NCBI GenBank assembly: GCA_034359265.1
Contig: CP136890.1
Coordinates: 29,244,501-29,308,500 of the forward strand
Direction of reading: 5' to 3'
DNA from: Canna indica
Taxonomy: Eukaryota; Streptophyta; Magnoliopsida; Zingiberales; Cannaceae
Length of the DNA: 64,000 nt
A model generated the notes under the pieces. It searched no databases and was not told where the DNA came from. It was given only the letters and a program-made list of their open reading frames with translations. Within the stretch, counting starts at the first letter, position 1; every line of letters begins with the position of its first letter. The position numbers were made by a program, and so were the translations under genes. Below, in pieces: positions 53,945 to 64,000 of the stretch.

Positions 53945-54257
53945 TATATAAACTTATCAGCAACGGCTCACTCGCCCGTTAGAAAGTCGTTGCTGATAAG
54001 TTATCATCAGCAACGGCTCACTTGTCCGTTAGAACACCATTGCTGATAATTAACATCAGCAGCAATGGCTCGCATGTCTGTTAGAAAGCCGTTGCAGATA
54101 CAATATATTTGCAACGGCTTGAGCGGCCGTAAGAATGTCGTTGCTGATAATTAACATCAGCAGCAATGGCTCGCATGTCCATTAGAAAGCCGTTGCAGAT
54201 ACAATATATCTGCAACGGCTTGAGCAGCCGTTGCTGAAGACCCAATTTTTAGTAGTG
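53945..54257. repeat. CACTA-2 subterminal hairpin repeats
   Basis: About five units each pair a CAGCAACGGCTC half with a CGTTGCTGAT half (e.g. TTATCAGCAACGGCTC and GTCGTTGCTGATAA), so every unit can fold into a short hairpin. They are probably binding sites for the element's accessory protein, by analogy with En/Spm. Confidence 0.78.
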
Positions 54258-54260
54258 TGA

Positions 54261-55149
54261 ATGACCTTGGCGTTGCAAGAAAAATCCTTAGGATGGAGAT
54301 AAAGCGAGACCGCAAATCAAGAAAAAGCTATACCTAACACAGGAGACTTATGTAAAGCATGTGGTTGAGCATTTTGGCATGCAAGAAGCAAATTCAGTTA
54401 AAACACATTTTGCCACTCACTTCAAATTGTCAGAATTACTATGTCCAAAAGATGAAAAATAAAGAATTGGTATGTCACAAGTACCTTATGCAAGCGCAGT
54501 TGGCAGTCTCATGTACGCCATGATTTGTACCCGCCCAAACATAGCACATGCAATCAGTGTTGTGAGCCGATACATGGCAAATCCGAGAAAAGCATATTGG
54601 GAGGTGGTTAAATGGATACTGTGATACTTACAAGGTACTTCTAAAGACAATCTTGTTTTCAATGGAACTAATAAATCGTTAGCAGGATATTCAGACTCAG
54701 ACGAAGCAGGTGACCTTGATAAGAGGAGATCGATCACCGCCTACATCTTCACTATAAACGGAACTGCGGGAAGTTGGAAAGCCGGCCTACAACCCACTAT
54801 CGTCCTCTTCACCACTGAAGCGGAGTACATAGCTATTACAGAAGCAATTAAAGAAGTAATCTGGCTTGGAAACCAGATAAAAGAATTAACTTCTCAAAAT
54901 AGGGACATAGTCGTGCATAGTGACATTCAAAGTGCAATTCATCTGTCAAAAGATCAGATGTTTCATGAAAGGCCGAAGCACATCGATGTCAGATTTCATT
55001 TCATCAGGGATATTATTTCAAAAGGAGAAATAAAACTTCAGTAAATTAACACGACTCACAATCCTGCAGATATGCTGACTAAAGTTCTACTAACGACCAA
55101 GTTTGATGATTGCCTGAACTTGGTTAGACTGATTCAAGGCATAGGTTAG
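54261..55149 (+). pseudogene. Copia reverse transcriptase end and RNase H
   Basis: It resumes with NDLGVARKILRMEIKRDRKS, then VPYASAVGSLMYAMICTRPN, a SLAGYSDSDEAGDLDKRRS segment (RNase H D), LFTTEAEYIAITEAIKEVIW (RNase H E), HERPKHIDVRFHFIRD, and after a stop THNPADMLTK. These are standard copia C-terminal motifs. Stops and one frame change are present. Confidence 0.87.
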
Positions 55150-55269
55150 CCCTACAGGGCTCTTGGGAGAAGAGGATAAGACTACATCGGGCTCAAATCT
55201 CATCAAATGAGGAAATTATGAGGGTTGATTCAATTTAAACCCGAATTCAGTTTGAAATTTGGCCGGATC

Positions 55270-55384
55270 ATTTTGAAATCCCTCTCCACGAGCCCAGCGC
55301 TTGATCATGGGCTTTATCTCCAACGCAGGCAGATTTCATCAAGCCGCCAATATTGACATCCTCAAATTTGAAGCCTTCAATTCG
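55270..55384 (+). repeat. Copia 3' LTR, left piece
   Basis: CACGAGCCCAGCGCTTGATC to GAAGCCTTCAATTCG matches the 5' LTR at 47736-47842. It is interrupted at 55384 by CACTA-3 and continues at 63078. Confidence 0.82.
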
Positions 55385-56569
55385 CACTACTAGAATATAC
55401 CACATCAACCACGGGAATCACCGACGGCCACCTCGGCCGTCAGAATAATTCATGGCTTTGCGACGGTCGTAGGGGTCGTGGCTGATGTAACTAAATCAGT
55501 CGCGGCTCGCATACGGCTGCCTAGGGCCATCGCTCATAGTTGATGACGTGCACGGGGCACGAAATAAGATAAGTTATTAGCCACGGCTTAGCGGGGGCAT
55601 TAGAGTCGTTGGTGATATGAATAAGTCATTAGCCACGGCTAGAAGCGGTCATCGCTTATTAATTAATGGTGCGAACGCAACACGAAAATTAAAACACTCT
55701 TCACCGACAGTTGGGAGAGCCGTCGGTGATGATAAAATTATGAATCCATGGTTTTTCGACGGTTGGCGAGCCGTCGGTAAAAATCCTTTTTATTTACGTT
55801 CGCGCCCGACCCTTCCTCTTTCCCCCCGATGTCTTCTCTCTCAGCTGCTGACCGAGTTGTCACCGCCGCTGACTTTGTGCGCCGTCGACTTCGCCTTCTC
55901 ACCGTCGAGTTCGCCGTCGAGCCGCCGTTGACAGAGACTCCGCCCCCGCCCTCGCCAACTGAGCCCCAAGCTACCTCCACGCGCCACGCACCGGCCGGCC
56001 CCAATCTCCCTCGCTGCTGCCATCGTCGTCCGTTGCCGTCCGCTGTCGATTCCGACCCTCCGCACCCGGCCCATCGCCCTTTTTTCTTCGTGAGGTATTC
56101 TCCGTCTCTCTCCACTGTGCACCCCCTTTTTCCATCGCCACCACTGTCGGGCATCTACACGCCGGACGCCGACATTGGTGAACGGTGCTAACGTATAAAC
56201 GCTGGTGCCAGGTTTGGGGCTGAATCCCTCGGCTCCAACCAGATGAACAATAGCCGGCAATAGCTGCTGGCTACTGTTTGATTAGGGGTTTAACCCCTAA
56301 TCTTAGGTTTTATTTTTTTTAGATTTATTTATTATTTGTTATTTATAGAATTTATGTGTTGAATGTAGATTATTTTTAGATTAATAATCTGTTAATTGTA
56401 GATTTATTATGTGTTAATTGTAGATTTTATATGTTAATTATAGATTAATTAAGTTTTTTTTTACTATTAGATTAATTAAATTTAGGTTAGTTTTAATATT
56501 AGGATTAGTTAATCAACGGTAGAATAAATGCTAGGGTTAATTTTAGTTCAGTGTAATTATAATTTTAAA

Positions 56570-56735
56570 ATCATCTACTTTGGACTCGCGCGTGCCGAAA
56601 TCGTCTACTTTGGACTCGCGTGGAATCGTCCACTTTGGACTCTCGCCGAAATCGTCCACCTTGGACTCGCGCGTCAGAATCGTCGACGTACTTTTGACTT
56701 GCGCTGAATCGTCTGCTGTGGACTCGCACCGACAT
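56570..56735. repeat. Internal tandem repeat of CACTA-3
   Basis: Five imperfect copies of AATCGTC(C/T)ACTTTGGACTCGCG occur at the same relative place as the array of CACTA-1. Confidence 0.75.
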
Positions 56736-57129
56736 TCATAAATTTAGAAAATAATCAAGACGAGTTGATACGTTTCACGTACGCATCAACGAGTCAAGTT
56801 TTAATTTTGCAAAACCTTAGATCCGTTCGGGGGTTGTATGTTCGTGTAAACGAAGTAAATGATCTTTTATACGACATACAACCCTTGAATTGTCCCTAAT
56901 TGGATAATTTGGGAATATAGTTATTTATATTGCACTTTGTTTATTTCTTTTAGTCATTATTCATTTTTTAATTTTGACTTGTATCTCCCTTGTTCTCTGA
57001 TGCGCGCCCAGATGATATGCATTTTCGAAGAACTGTAGGGAGATGCTGCCGAAATTTAGAATGAAGTTAATGACTATAAGAAATTCTAAGTGCAATATAA
57101 ATAACATGAATCCCGAATGGAATAGGACC

Positions 57130-57708
57130 ATCCCACCTAAAGACATTGCCAACTTTTTGACAGAACATGTCGGTCAATTGAAGTTGGATGTACCGACGAA
57201 TTTATCGTGAAGCTATAACAGACGAATTTCGAGTAGGCGTAACTTACTTCTTAAATTTCCCCTACTCGAATAAAAAATTCCTTAGTGGTGTTAAAATCCG
57301 ATGTCCGTGCTGGAAATGTTCGAACATAAGATTTTTGGACTGAGAAACTGTCACAATGCATCTATATACAAAAGGATTCACACCAAGATATTTTCTATGG
57401 AATTGTCACGGGGAATCACGTCAAGTGAGGTCGTCAAGCAATCCTGTGGTCCAAACTCATAGTGAATCTTCTTCTACTGGTGTTCCTTCTTCCAATCCAC
57501 TTAATCCTTATAGAACAATGATTCTGGATAGTCTTGGTGGACAATTCCATTTAAATGATAATATTGAGTCAGTTACTGAGACGGTAGTGCCACAAGATAC
57601 TATGACAGTTGAAGTCACTTAAGAACAACCTGCGATACAGATTGAATTACCGAATAAGGAGGCTGCATAATTTTACGAGATGTTGAAAGCTGTCGATGAA
57701 CCTTTGTA
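57130..57708 (+). pseudogene. CACTA-3 transposase-associated domain remnant
   Basis: It parallels CACTA-1 at 7780-8330: a stop-broken start, the CPCWKC knuckle half, HLYTKGFTPRYFLWNCHGES, then NPYRTMILDSLGGQFHLNDN. It is open from 57356 to 57622. The TNP2 core that should follow is missing. Confidence 0.78.
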
Positions 57709-58299
57709 TGAGATGTCACACACCAATTGCAAGGTCACGTAACCGGCCAGGGTATACATACTTATACCCCGCAGCCTAACTCATGCACATGCCAACATCA
57801 TAAACAACAAGTAAATAACCGCTTTTAATAATAAAAGAACCAAAACAGATTTTCATTTCAAAACAACATGGTTTTAAATACATATCTCAAGTGCGGAAAT
57901 ACATCGAAGAGCAACGGTTCTTTTAATAAATAAAACTGAATAAAACGTGAATGTCCCCATAGGACTACAACTCTAAATACCAAAATAAAAGTGCATGACA
58001 ACCTACTACAGACTCGAAACCGACCCCTAATTAGGACTGCTATGAGATCCAGTGGCTCCTCTGCCCTCCAGCGATGCCAAGTGCATCCAACCACCTCACC
58101 GATCAGACTCTGCAAAACAGAAATCATACGACAATGGGTGAGTTCAAAGAACTCAGCGAACAGTTTTACCCACCCTCATAACCAAATATCACATAGATAA
58201 CATAAATAAGTTATATCTCTAAGAAGAAACCACGTCACAAAAGTGTGACTAGCTACCAGACCCACAAGCCACCCATGCCCACGACATCTAACTCTCACA

Positions 58300-58822
58300 T
58301 GGGTGCATCAGGCCGAAGCCCTACCATGCCTGAAGGCAACATCACCCTATAAAGTGCATCGGGCCAAAGCCCACCATGCCGAAGACAACAATACATACTA
58401 GGAAAGTGCATCAGGCCAAAGCCCACCATGCCGAAAGCAACATCACATACTAGGGAAGTGCATCGGGCAGAAGCCCATCATGTCGAAGGCAACAACACAT
58501 ACTAGGAAAGTGCATCGGACCAAAGCCCACCAAGCCGAACGCAATAGCACATACTAGGAAAGTGCATCGGGCCAATGCCCACCATGCCGAAGGCAACAAC
58601 ACATACTAGGAAAGTGCATCGGGCCGAAGCTCACCATGCCAAAGGCAACAACACATACAAGGAAAGTGCATCGGGCCAACACCCACCATGTCGAAGGCAA
58701 CAACACATACTAGGGAAGTGCATCGGACCGAAGCCCACCATGCCGAAGGCAATATCACATACAAGGGAAGTGCATCGGGCCAAAGCCCACCATGCCAAAG
58801 GCAACATTACATACTAGGATAT
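58300..58822. repeat. Tandem array of a 51-52-bp unit inside the solo LTR
   Basis: About ten copies of GTGCATCGGGCCAAAGCCCA followed by CCATGCCGAAGGCAACAACACATACTAG-type sequence. Each unit contains the near-palindrome GGGCCAAAGCCC. Copies differ at scattered single bases. The open frames across it (80 and 66 codons) are a by-product of the period. Confidence 0.93.
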
Positions 58823-59984
58823 TCGGGAAAGGCCCTCCGAACTTATCCTATAGGTTGGGAATTTTGGCGTCCAACTACCCGGGCGTAGCAGCCCAAACCC
58901 CAGCTCCTAATCGAGCCGCTCCGTCATTCCCAAGGATATGACACATTAAGACCTAAGTCAAGATTCTCCTACGGTGTCCTACGGGTGTCCTCATTATGAA
59001 GCGTCCCAACACTCCAAATCCGACCCCTATCCCTTAGACCTGTAATGTCATGAACCTGTGTGATTTTATTTCACGAATACCTTGTAAGTTGGTTCATAAC
59101 ATATTATGCTCACCCTTAAACCCAATTTTAATTATAGAATTAAAATTTAGATAATCTCAATTAGGGTTTAGTTTTAGGTTACTGTTCTACCTAGAACTGT
59201 TGTGTCTGACCCTAATCTAGTCTCCAAAGTGTGTCCTATGTTTCCAAACTATATTTTTCGGTCGAAACGATAGGTTACATGACTATGTTCAGAGATCAAA
59301 GCACATAATAACAGAGAAATCAAAAATCAGCCCAGATTCAACAAACAACATATAAATTTCAGAAAGCTGAAATTTCCAGCATATCAAGGAATAAAATCCG
59401 AATTTTGCAGAATTAAATTCCCAAATTTCTAACATCACAGATTCAAGTCATCATGCCAATCATGCATACAATCTCATAATTTTTACTAAATAAAAACTAG
59501 CATATATAACAAGAATTCTTTAATCAAGAATCAAGCATTAAGATCAAGAACCCCCTTCTCAAGAATCCTTAATTAGTCATTATCAAGATCTTAATCCTAC
59601 CACATAATTTCTACCCAAAATCTCAGATTTAATCCTAAGCATGCAATCCACAAATCAAGAAACCAAATTGGGAGAATAAATCATGATTTTCACATCAAGA
59701 AAATATGGCAAGAACTCGAAGAAAATCCAAGAACAAGGCATAAATACCGAGCCGTCATGAATGGCTTCAAAAAATCCGATTAAAATCTTGAAGAGAGAGG
59801 ATAAACCACTCACCTAATTAATGAAGGGATTGGAGATGAGAATCCAATCGACGGCCTTCGATTTCGGCTTCGATATCCGACGTCTCAACCCCAAAGAATA
59901 GAAAACAAGGTGGCGGCTCACTCCAAGCCGCCGGCTTGGAGAGAGGGAGAGAGGGGAAGAAGAGGGCGGCTCGGATGGCTCCTC

Positions 59985-60100
59985 TTGGCTTGGCTCCAAA
60001 GGGAAGAAGAAAGAAGGAAGGAGAAGGAAGCAGTGGCTCGGCTCGGCTCCAAAGGAAAGAAGAAAGAAGGAAGGAGAAGGAAGCAGTGCTCGGCTCGGCT
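59985..60100. repeat. Two tandem copies of a 57-bp purine-rich unit
   Basis: GGCTCCAAAGGGAAGAAGAA and the following GGAAGGAGAAGGAAGCAGTG occur twice in a row within the solo LTR. The surrounding 59920-60190 is strongly GGA/GGC rich. Confidence 0.85.
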
Positions 60101-60599
60101 CTGGGTGGCGACTCCAAGGAGAAAGGGAAAGGGGGCTGGCGGCTTGGTTTGGCTTGGCGGTTGGCTTCATTTCTCAACTTTTTAGGTGGCTCCAAAATAG
60201 GAGCCACAAGCCATGAGGGGGGGGGATTATACACCCTCCTCAACCCTAACCCCTTAAATCCTTAATTCACAACCCGCATTCACCTTAAGTCAAAACCAAA
60301 ATCCGTTGACCCGATAGACTTAAATAATTTAATTAATCCCTTTCTAATAAATCTCAAATAATTAATCAAATACTCATATGAAATAATTAGCAATTATGCA
60401 CACACACCATCAAATTAAATACTCTCAACTACCCAAGCCTAAAAATTCATAAATTCATAAATTTATATTCTACTTACCTGAGCTCGCAAGCCCGCTCCAG
60501 ACCATGAGTCGACTCAGCTCGACCACGAACTAGTCTGCTAGGCTGACAAATACACATAAAAGGAAAAAAAAAATTTAAATATCTGGGATATTACATGAG

Positions 60600-60740
60600 A
60601 ATACGTTGATGACGACGATAATGAAGTTGAGGAAGGACAAAATCATGATGAGGGAGAAGAAGAAGAATTTTAAGATTCCGATACAGAAGAACAAGAAGAA
60701 GAGTATTACACAGATAAAGATAATGACGATGACAAATAAT
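60600..60740 (+). pseudogene. CACTA-3 transposase acidic tail
   Basis: It parallels CACTA-1 at 11040-11190 (ATACGTTGATGACGACGATA, then GAAGAAGAAGAAGAA). It encodes only the aspartate/glutamate-rich end of the transposase, with a stop inside. Confidence 0.65.
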
Positions 60741-60823
60741 TGTAAATGTGAAGTATATATTTAATTATTAAATATATCTATTAATCTATTATATATAATC
60801 TAATGATATTAAATTTTTACAGC

Positions 60824-62461
60824 TATGGTTCGAGATATCAGTTCCCGATGAGGCATTCCATGTAGGACCGCCCGACGATTACCACCCGCCCCACCTGTAC
60901 CCACTGACCCTTCGCCTTCTACCACCATCCCCCCACCTCCGGCCACCATCCCCCTACCTAATCCGTCCATCGTTCGCTCACCTGATCTGGCCACCATCCC
61001 CTCAGCTCCGGCTACCATTCCTCTGCCACCCTCTGCAGATCCAAGACCGTCGTCTTCGAGATGTAGGCCACGAGGACCTAACAGAATTCTCTCTCTGCCA
61101 CATGAGGGAGAACTGCGCAAATCAATTAGTGTGAGCAGAAGACGGTAAGTATATGCATTAGTTATTTTTTATAATTCAAAATATCATAATATGAATTTAT
61201 ATTTGGTGCATATTTGAGCAGGAGGACGTCCCCCGCACGATATCGGGGACGATCCGAAAGTTTATGCACGGGGCGTGGCCTACACGGTCTCAAGTGCCCC
61301 GTGAGCATATTGATGGGTTAGTTTATTTATTAAATTAATGTTAATGTTAAATATTGATGGGTAATAATAATTTTTTTTTACAGGCTCATTATACATGGTC
61401 GGAGGACCAGACCACTTTTGTTGAGGCAGCATGGGAGCGTGTTGCCCGCGCTCGCTATAACGGGCTGCTTCAGTAGTCCCGTCAGATTGTGATGAGACGA
61501 CTAGGGGCCACACAGATAGGGCAGACTCGGGGACACACCCCCGAGTGGATTTTTGGCCCTGTGTGGGACCAGCTCATTGAGCGGTGGGACACACTTGAGT
61601 GGCAGGAGGTCTCCCGGACTGCTTCGAGAAACCGCATATCTGGAGGGGACGACACGAGGGCGCGCCACACTATTGGCTCCATCTCTTTTGCGGTTCATGA
61701 GCGTCGAATTTAATTATTTTAATTAAATTGTATATTGTGTATAATGGTACTAATGTATTTGTTTTCTAATGTAAGATGCGCGTGGCGGAGGACGGCATCG
61801 TCCAACGCCCGTCGATGATGGAGGTGTTTGAGCGCACCCACCGTCGTCGACGAGGTGCAGGGGACTACGTTGATAGCAGAGCCTCGATCATAATGGTAAG
61901 TATTTATATATGTCTATTTGATTTACATAATTTTTATTTATAGTTTATATATATTTAAAATATAAACACGTGTAGGAAACTTACACGAGGACTGTGATCG
62001 AGCGTGGAGGCACACTGGAGGAGTTCGACGCAGGAGCTTGGGTGGAGGTCGTAGGTGGCTGGGAGCACGGCTGTGTTTATGGCTTTGCAGACAGTGGCCA
62101 TGCACGCACCGTGCTCGGGCAACTTGGGGCACCGACCCCTCCGGCTGCGGGTGAGCGGCTCTCGATATCCCGGGCGTAGGACTAGAGCCGGATAGCGGCC
62201 TTGGAGTCGGAACTCACCCAGCTGGGACAAGCGATGGAGGAGCAGAGGCTGGTGATGGAGGAGCAGAGGCTGGCGATGGAGGAGCAGAGATGGACGAATG
62301 AAGAGTTGAGACAGACGATGCAGAACATGCAGGAACTCCTCACTCAGATTGTGTCTCACTCTGGCCTTCTATCGATGATGTCACAGTCGTTGTCCTCCTC
62401 GACCTAGTCGACGCTCCCGACCCAGTCACTATCGACTCCACTGTCTCCACCGCAGCCGTGA
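60824..62461 (+). pseudogene. Second CACTA gene (Ptta/En-Spm type) of CACTA-3
   Basis: Exon-like pieces in the same order as in CACTA-1: a proline-rich start (60824-61145), a piece with TRSISGTIRKFMHG-like coding (61215-61320), a piece with TPEWIFGPVWDQLIERWDTL and WQEVSRTASRNRISGGDDTR (61383-61710), a piece with EDGIVQRPSMMEVFERTHRR (61775-61895), and the last, with TVIERGGTLEEFDAGAWVEV, VYGFADSGHARTVLGQLGAP and MEEQR repeats (61975-62461). Some pieces are open, but at least two in-frame stops remain (for example after SISRA at 62179). Confidence 0.72.
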
Positions 62462-62739
62462 GATTTTGATTTATTGTATTTTGTTTATATTTTGATACTT
62501 GTTTGTATACAGATAGTTGTTTATATACTTATGGTTATATATATATATATGATATTTTGATAATTGTTTGCCTCCGGTTTGAGACTTAGATTGATGATAT
62601 TTATGTAAAACTTGTATGTTTAGTTTCAAATGCTTGTGTATGATATTTTCTGATTGTAATATGTAATTGAAAATAGATTGTGATCTATAAATATTATTGT
62701 ATACTGGAATTTATAAAAATTTTATTCTTTTCAGTTACA

Positions 62740-63077
62740 GGATATACCTTCAGCCACGGCTTACCCACGGCCGACCGTCACTAAGCCGTGGCTGAAAGCT
62801 TATCATAAATTACTGATGGCCTGGGCTGCACCAAATATCACGGTTGCTAATACAATCACCGATGGCCCTGGGCCGTGGCTGATGTGTTTAAATCAACGAC
62901 AGCGCCCGCGACTGTCGCTGATGATTACTTGTGACGGCTGAGAGACGCTGTCACAATTTATCTAAGACGCGCACATTAGTGACGACATTTTGCCACGGCT
63001 GACGTCGTCCGTGATAGTTGTCACCGACGGTTCAGCCACGGCATTAGCCGTCGGTGGTGACGACAATTCTAGTAGTG
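62740..63077. repeat. CACTA-3 3' subterminal repeats
   Basis: Repeated CAGCCACGGCTTA, GCCGTGGCTGA and ACGGCTGA motifs in both orientations up to the ATTCTAGTAGTG end. The same cluster ends CACTA-1 (13290-13646). Confidence 0.8.
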
Positions 63078-63384
63078 TTGCACACGCCTGCCGGTTCCAA
63101 ACGCGGATTTCTTCGATCAATTTTATCACTGCAGTCGTCATATTGAGATTGAACGCACATATTAATAATGCAGCGAATTTTTTTCCTAAAATATCTCAAA
63201 GAATGAGCAAACGCTGGCTCCTCTTTACGTTTTATTCTGATTCTCTTACATTGGTCGTATTTCCTCCTCTCTCTAATAAAATCAGTGTCCTCTTCTCCCC
63301 GTGGAGTAGGCCCGGTATCCCGCCGGACCGAACCACGTAAAATTTGATGTTATTTGTGTTTCTTGGATTTATTGATTTCTATAC
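63078..63384 (+). repeat. Copia 3' LTR, right piece
   Basis: CACACGCCTGCCGGTTCCAA through GTGGAGTAGGCCCGGTATCC to GATTTATTGATTTCTATACT corresponds to 47843-48325 of the 5' LTR. About 170 bp that contain the TATA box in the 5' LTR are missing near 63225-63280, and the last about 60 bp are absent. Confidence 0.82.
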
Positions 63385-64000
63385 TATTAGAGATTGACTC
63401 AAATTGGGTCTGAACCGAATCCAACGAGTCCGACCGAATCCAAATTGGAGTTGATTTGATCAAGATATGCTTGAACCGATTTGCCAATTTAATTGAACCA
63501 TGTTGAACCGGACTCGATCAAAATAAACCATGATTTTATAATCATGGGCCTGAGAACCCAACCCACCATCTTCTCAAGAAACTCATGCCAATGTTTCAGC
63601 AGCACACGTAAAGTTTTCAAATTCATGATAACTTCAGAAGTTTTCAAATTGATGATGTGAAAATCAAATATTGCTTTTGACTAGTCAAAGGGAGAAAAAT
63701 GTGAAGGCATCACGTTAAGCCACCGAGCATTTTGCAAGTTTCTTTGGTCAAAAGAAGCATTTCAGCTATTCGATTAAATCAGACGGAGCAGCAAATTCCT
63801 TGGAGATTTTTTCTCCACTAAAGCAGGCATTAATCGGCTCTCCCCCTCTATTATAAATAGGGGCCTAATATGCAGTTCTAAGATATCCCACACCAAGAGA
63901 AAATCCCCCCATATGAGAGTTTTAGATATCCAAAAAATTAAGAGTGTTGCTACGACCCTTTTCCTAAGGAGTGCCCCTTCTCAGTTTCTGACATACAGCA
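63385..64000 (+). mobile_element. LTR of another, related copia element (partial)
   Basis: The stretch CTCTATTATAAATAGGGGCC (TATAAATA at 63852-63859) followed by CTAATATGCAGTTCTAAG is similar to the TATA region of the copia 5' LTR (AGTATAAAAAGGGGTCCAAT, ATATAGTTCTAA). Upstream of it repeated TTGAACCGA phrases occur (63400-63520). The element continues beyond the window, so its nature cannot be confirmed. Confidence 0.5.

Larger units (their letters stand above)
50538..54257 (-). mobile_element. CACTA-2, 3'-truncated CACTA element
   Basis: It lies in the copia reverse transcriptase, with the triplet TGA on each side (50535-50537 and 54258-54260). The right end is AGTAGTG, the proper CACTA terminus. 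The left end is AT-rich DNA without TAGTAGTG or subterminal repeats, so that end is deleted. Genes point left: a DUF4216 domain frame and a five-segment second gene. The TNP2 core is absent. Confidence 0.85.
57714..60595. mobile_element. Solo LTR, about 2.9 kb
   Basis: It begins TGTCACACACC, ends GGGATATTACA, and is bounded by a perfect 5-bp duplication, TGAGA (57709-57713 and 60596-60600). No gag or pol domain and no second LTR is present, so it is best read as a solo LTR left by recombination of a large, probably Gypsy-type element. TGTCACA...TATTACA ends are common among plant Gypsy LTRs. Confidence 0.82.
55385..63077 (+). mobile_element. CACTA-3, internally deleted CACTA element
   Basis: Ends CACTACTAGAAT and ATTCTAGTAGTG, flanked by TCG and TTG (one change from a 3-bp duplication). 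The uninterrupted target is preserved in the other LTR as AATTCGCACACGCC (47838-47851), which fixes the insertion site. Subterminal ACGGC/GCCGT repeats lie at both ends. The transposase core is deleted: 57708 joins what corresponds to 11040 in CACTA-1. A solo LTR lies at the deletion joint. Without it the element is about 4.8 kb. Confidence 0.9.
47560..63384 (+). mobile_element. Decayed Ty1/copia retrotransposon with three later insertions
   Basis: A 5' LTR (about 47560-48385), primer site (48390), gag, integrase and reverse transcriptase remnants, RNase H (54261-55045) and a 3' LTR (about 55270-63384) belong to one element. The coding parts join in frame when CACTA-2 is removed, and the LTR parts join when CACTA-3 is removed. 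Protease and much of gag are deleted, and stops are frequent. The exact 5' LTR start was not found. Confidence 0.82.

Noticed and set aside
55829..56191. A proline/serine-rich host protein frame in CACTA-3
   Set aside because: It lies in the GC-rich transcribed-leader zone of the CACTA element, equivalent to 6660-6990 in CACTA-1, and has no recognisable domain.
58300..58822. A CRISPR-like array
   Set aside because: The repeats are head-to-tail without unique spacers, inside a plant LTR; this is an ordinary tandem repeat.
58575..58888. Small open frames of 66-80 codons in the 52-bp array
   Set aside because: Repeated open reading arises from unit composition; there is no family similarity.
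59814..60265. Frames of up to 141 codons in the solo LTR
   Set aside because: They overlap on both strands in purine-rich tandemly duplicated DNA and have no protein family features.

Overview
The window is nuclear DNA of a flowering plant. A monocot is likely because the one clear host gene is intronless and very GC-rich at third codon positions, but the species cannot be named. That gene is a BIG GRAIN 1-like gene (minus strand, 2735-3784). Almost everything else is nested transposable elements, plus one remarkable block of organelle-derived and virus-derived DNA. I recognised no bacterial-type operon, CRISPR array or intact host RNA gene.

Layout. 1-2734 and 3785-5450 flank the host gene and hold little that is recognisable. 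A long hairpin (foldback) element lies at about 5453-6101. A 5'-truncated LINE (6216-14084, 12-bp target-site duplication) is split by a CACTA transposon (CACTA-1, 6274-13646). A Mutator-like element with roughly 400-bp terminal inverted repeats occupies 14117-16092. A probable solo LTR lies at 17225-18363. A gag-only LTR retrotransposon on the minus strand (18601-26543) sits inside a broken CACTA element (CACTA-4: traces near 18500, then 26544-28510 and 33555-33740). CACTA-4 also carries a Gypsy element (28511-33554), which itself holds two hAT-like MITEs.

At 33737-34940 are scrambled plastid gene pieces (rps7, trnE, psaA, atpE, accD). Joined directly to them is an endogenous pararetrovirus of badnavirus/tungrovirus type (34941-45680). 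It is cut into about 16 pieces in both orientations and includes 2.2-kb inverted repeat arms, so no piece encodes a complete viral genome. All essential genes are interrupted, separated or truncated. The repeat structure suggests a source of double-stranded RNA rather than of virus.

From about 47560 to 63384 is a decayed Ty1/copia element. CACTA-2 (50538-54257) is inserted in its pol, and CACTA-3 (55385-63077) in its 3' LTR. CACTA-3 in turn carries a 2.9-kb solo LTR (57714-60595). The window ends in another LTR with a TATA box.

Most boundaries were fixed by finding target-site duplications by eye. Family names come from motif recognition, without database searches.
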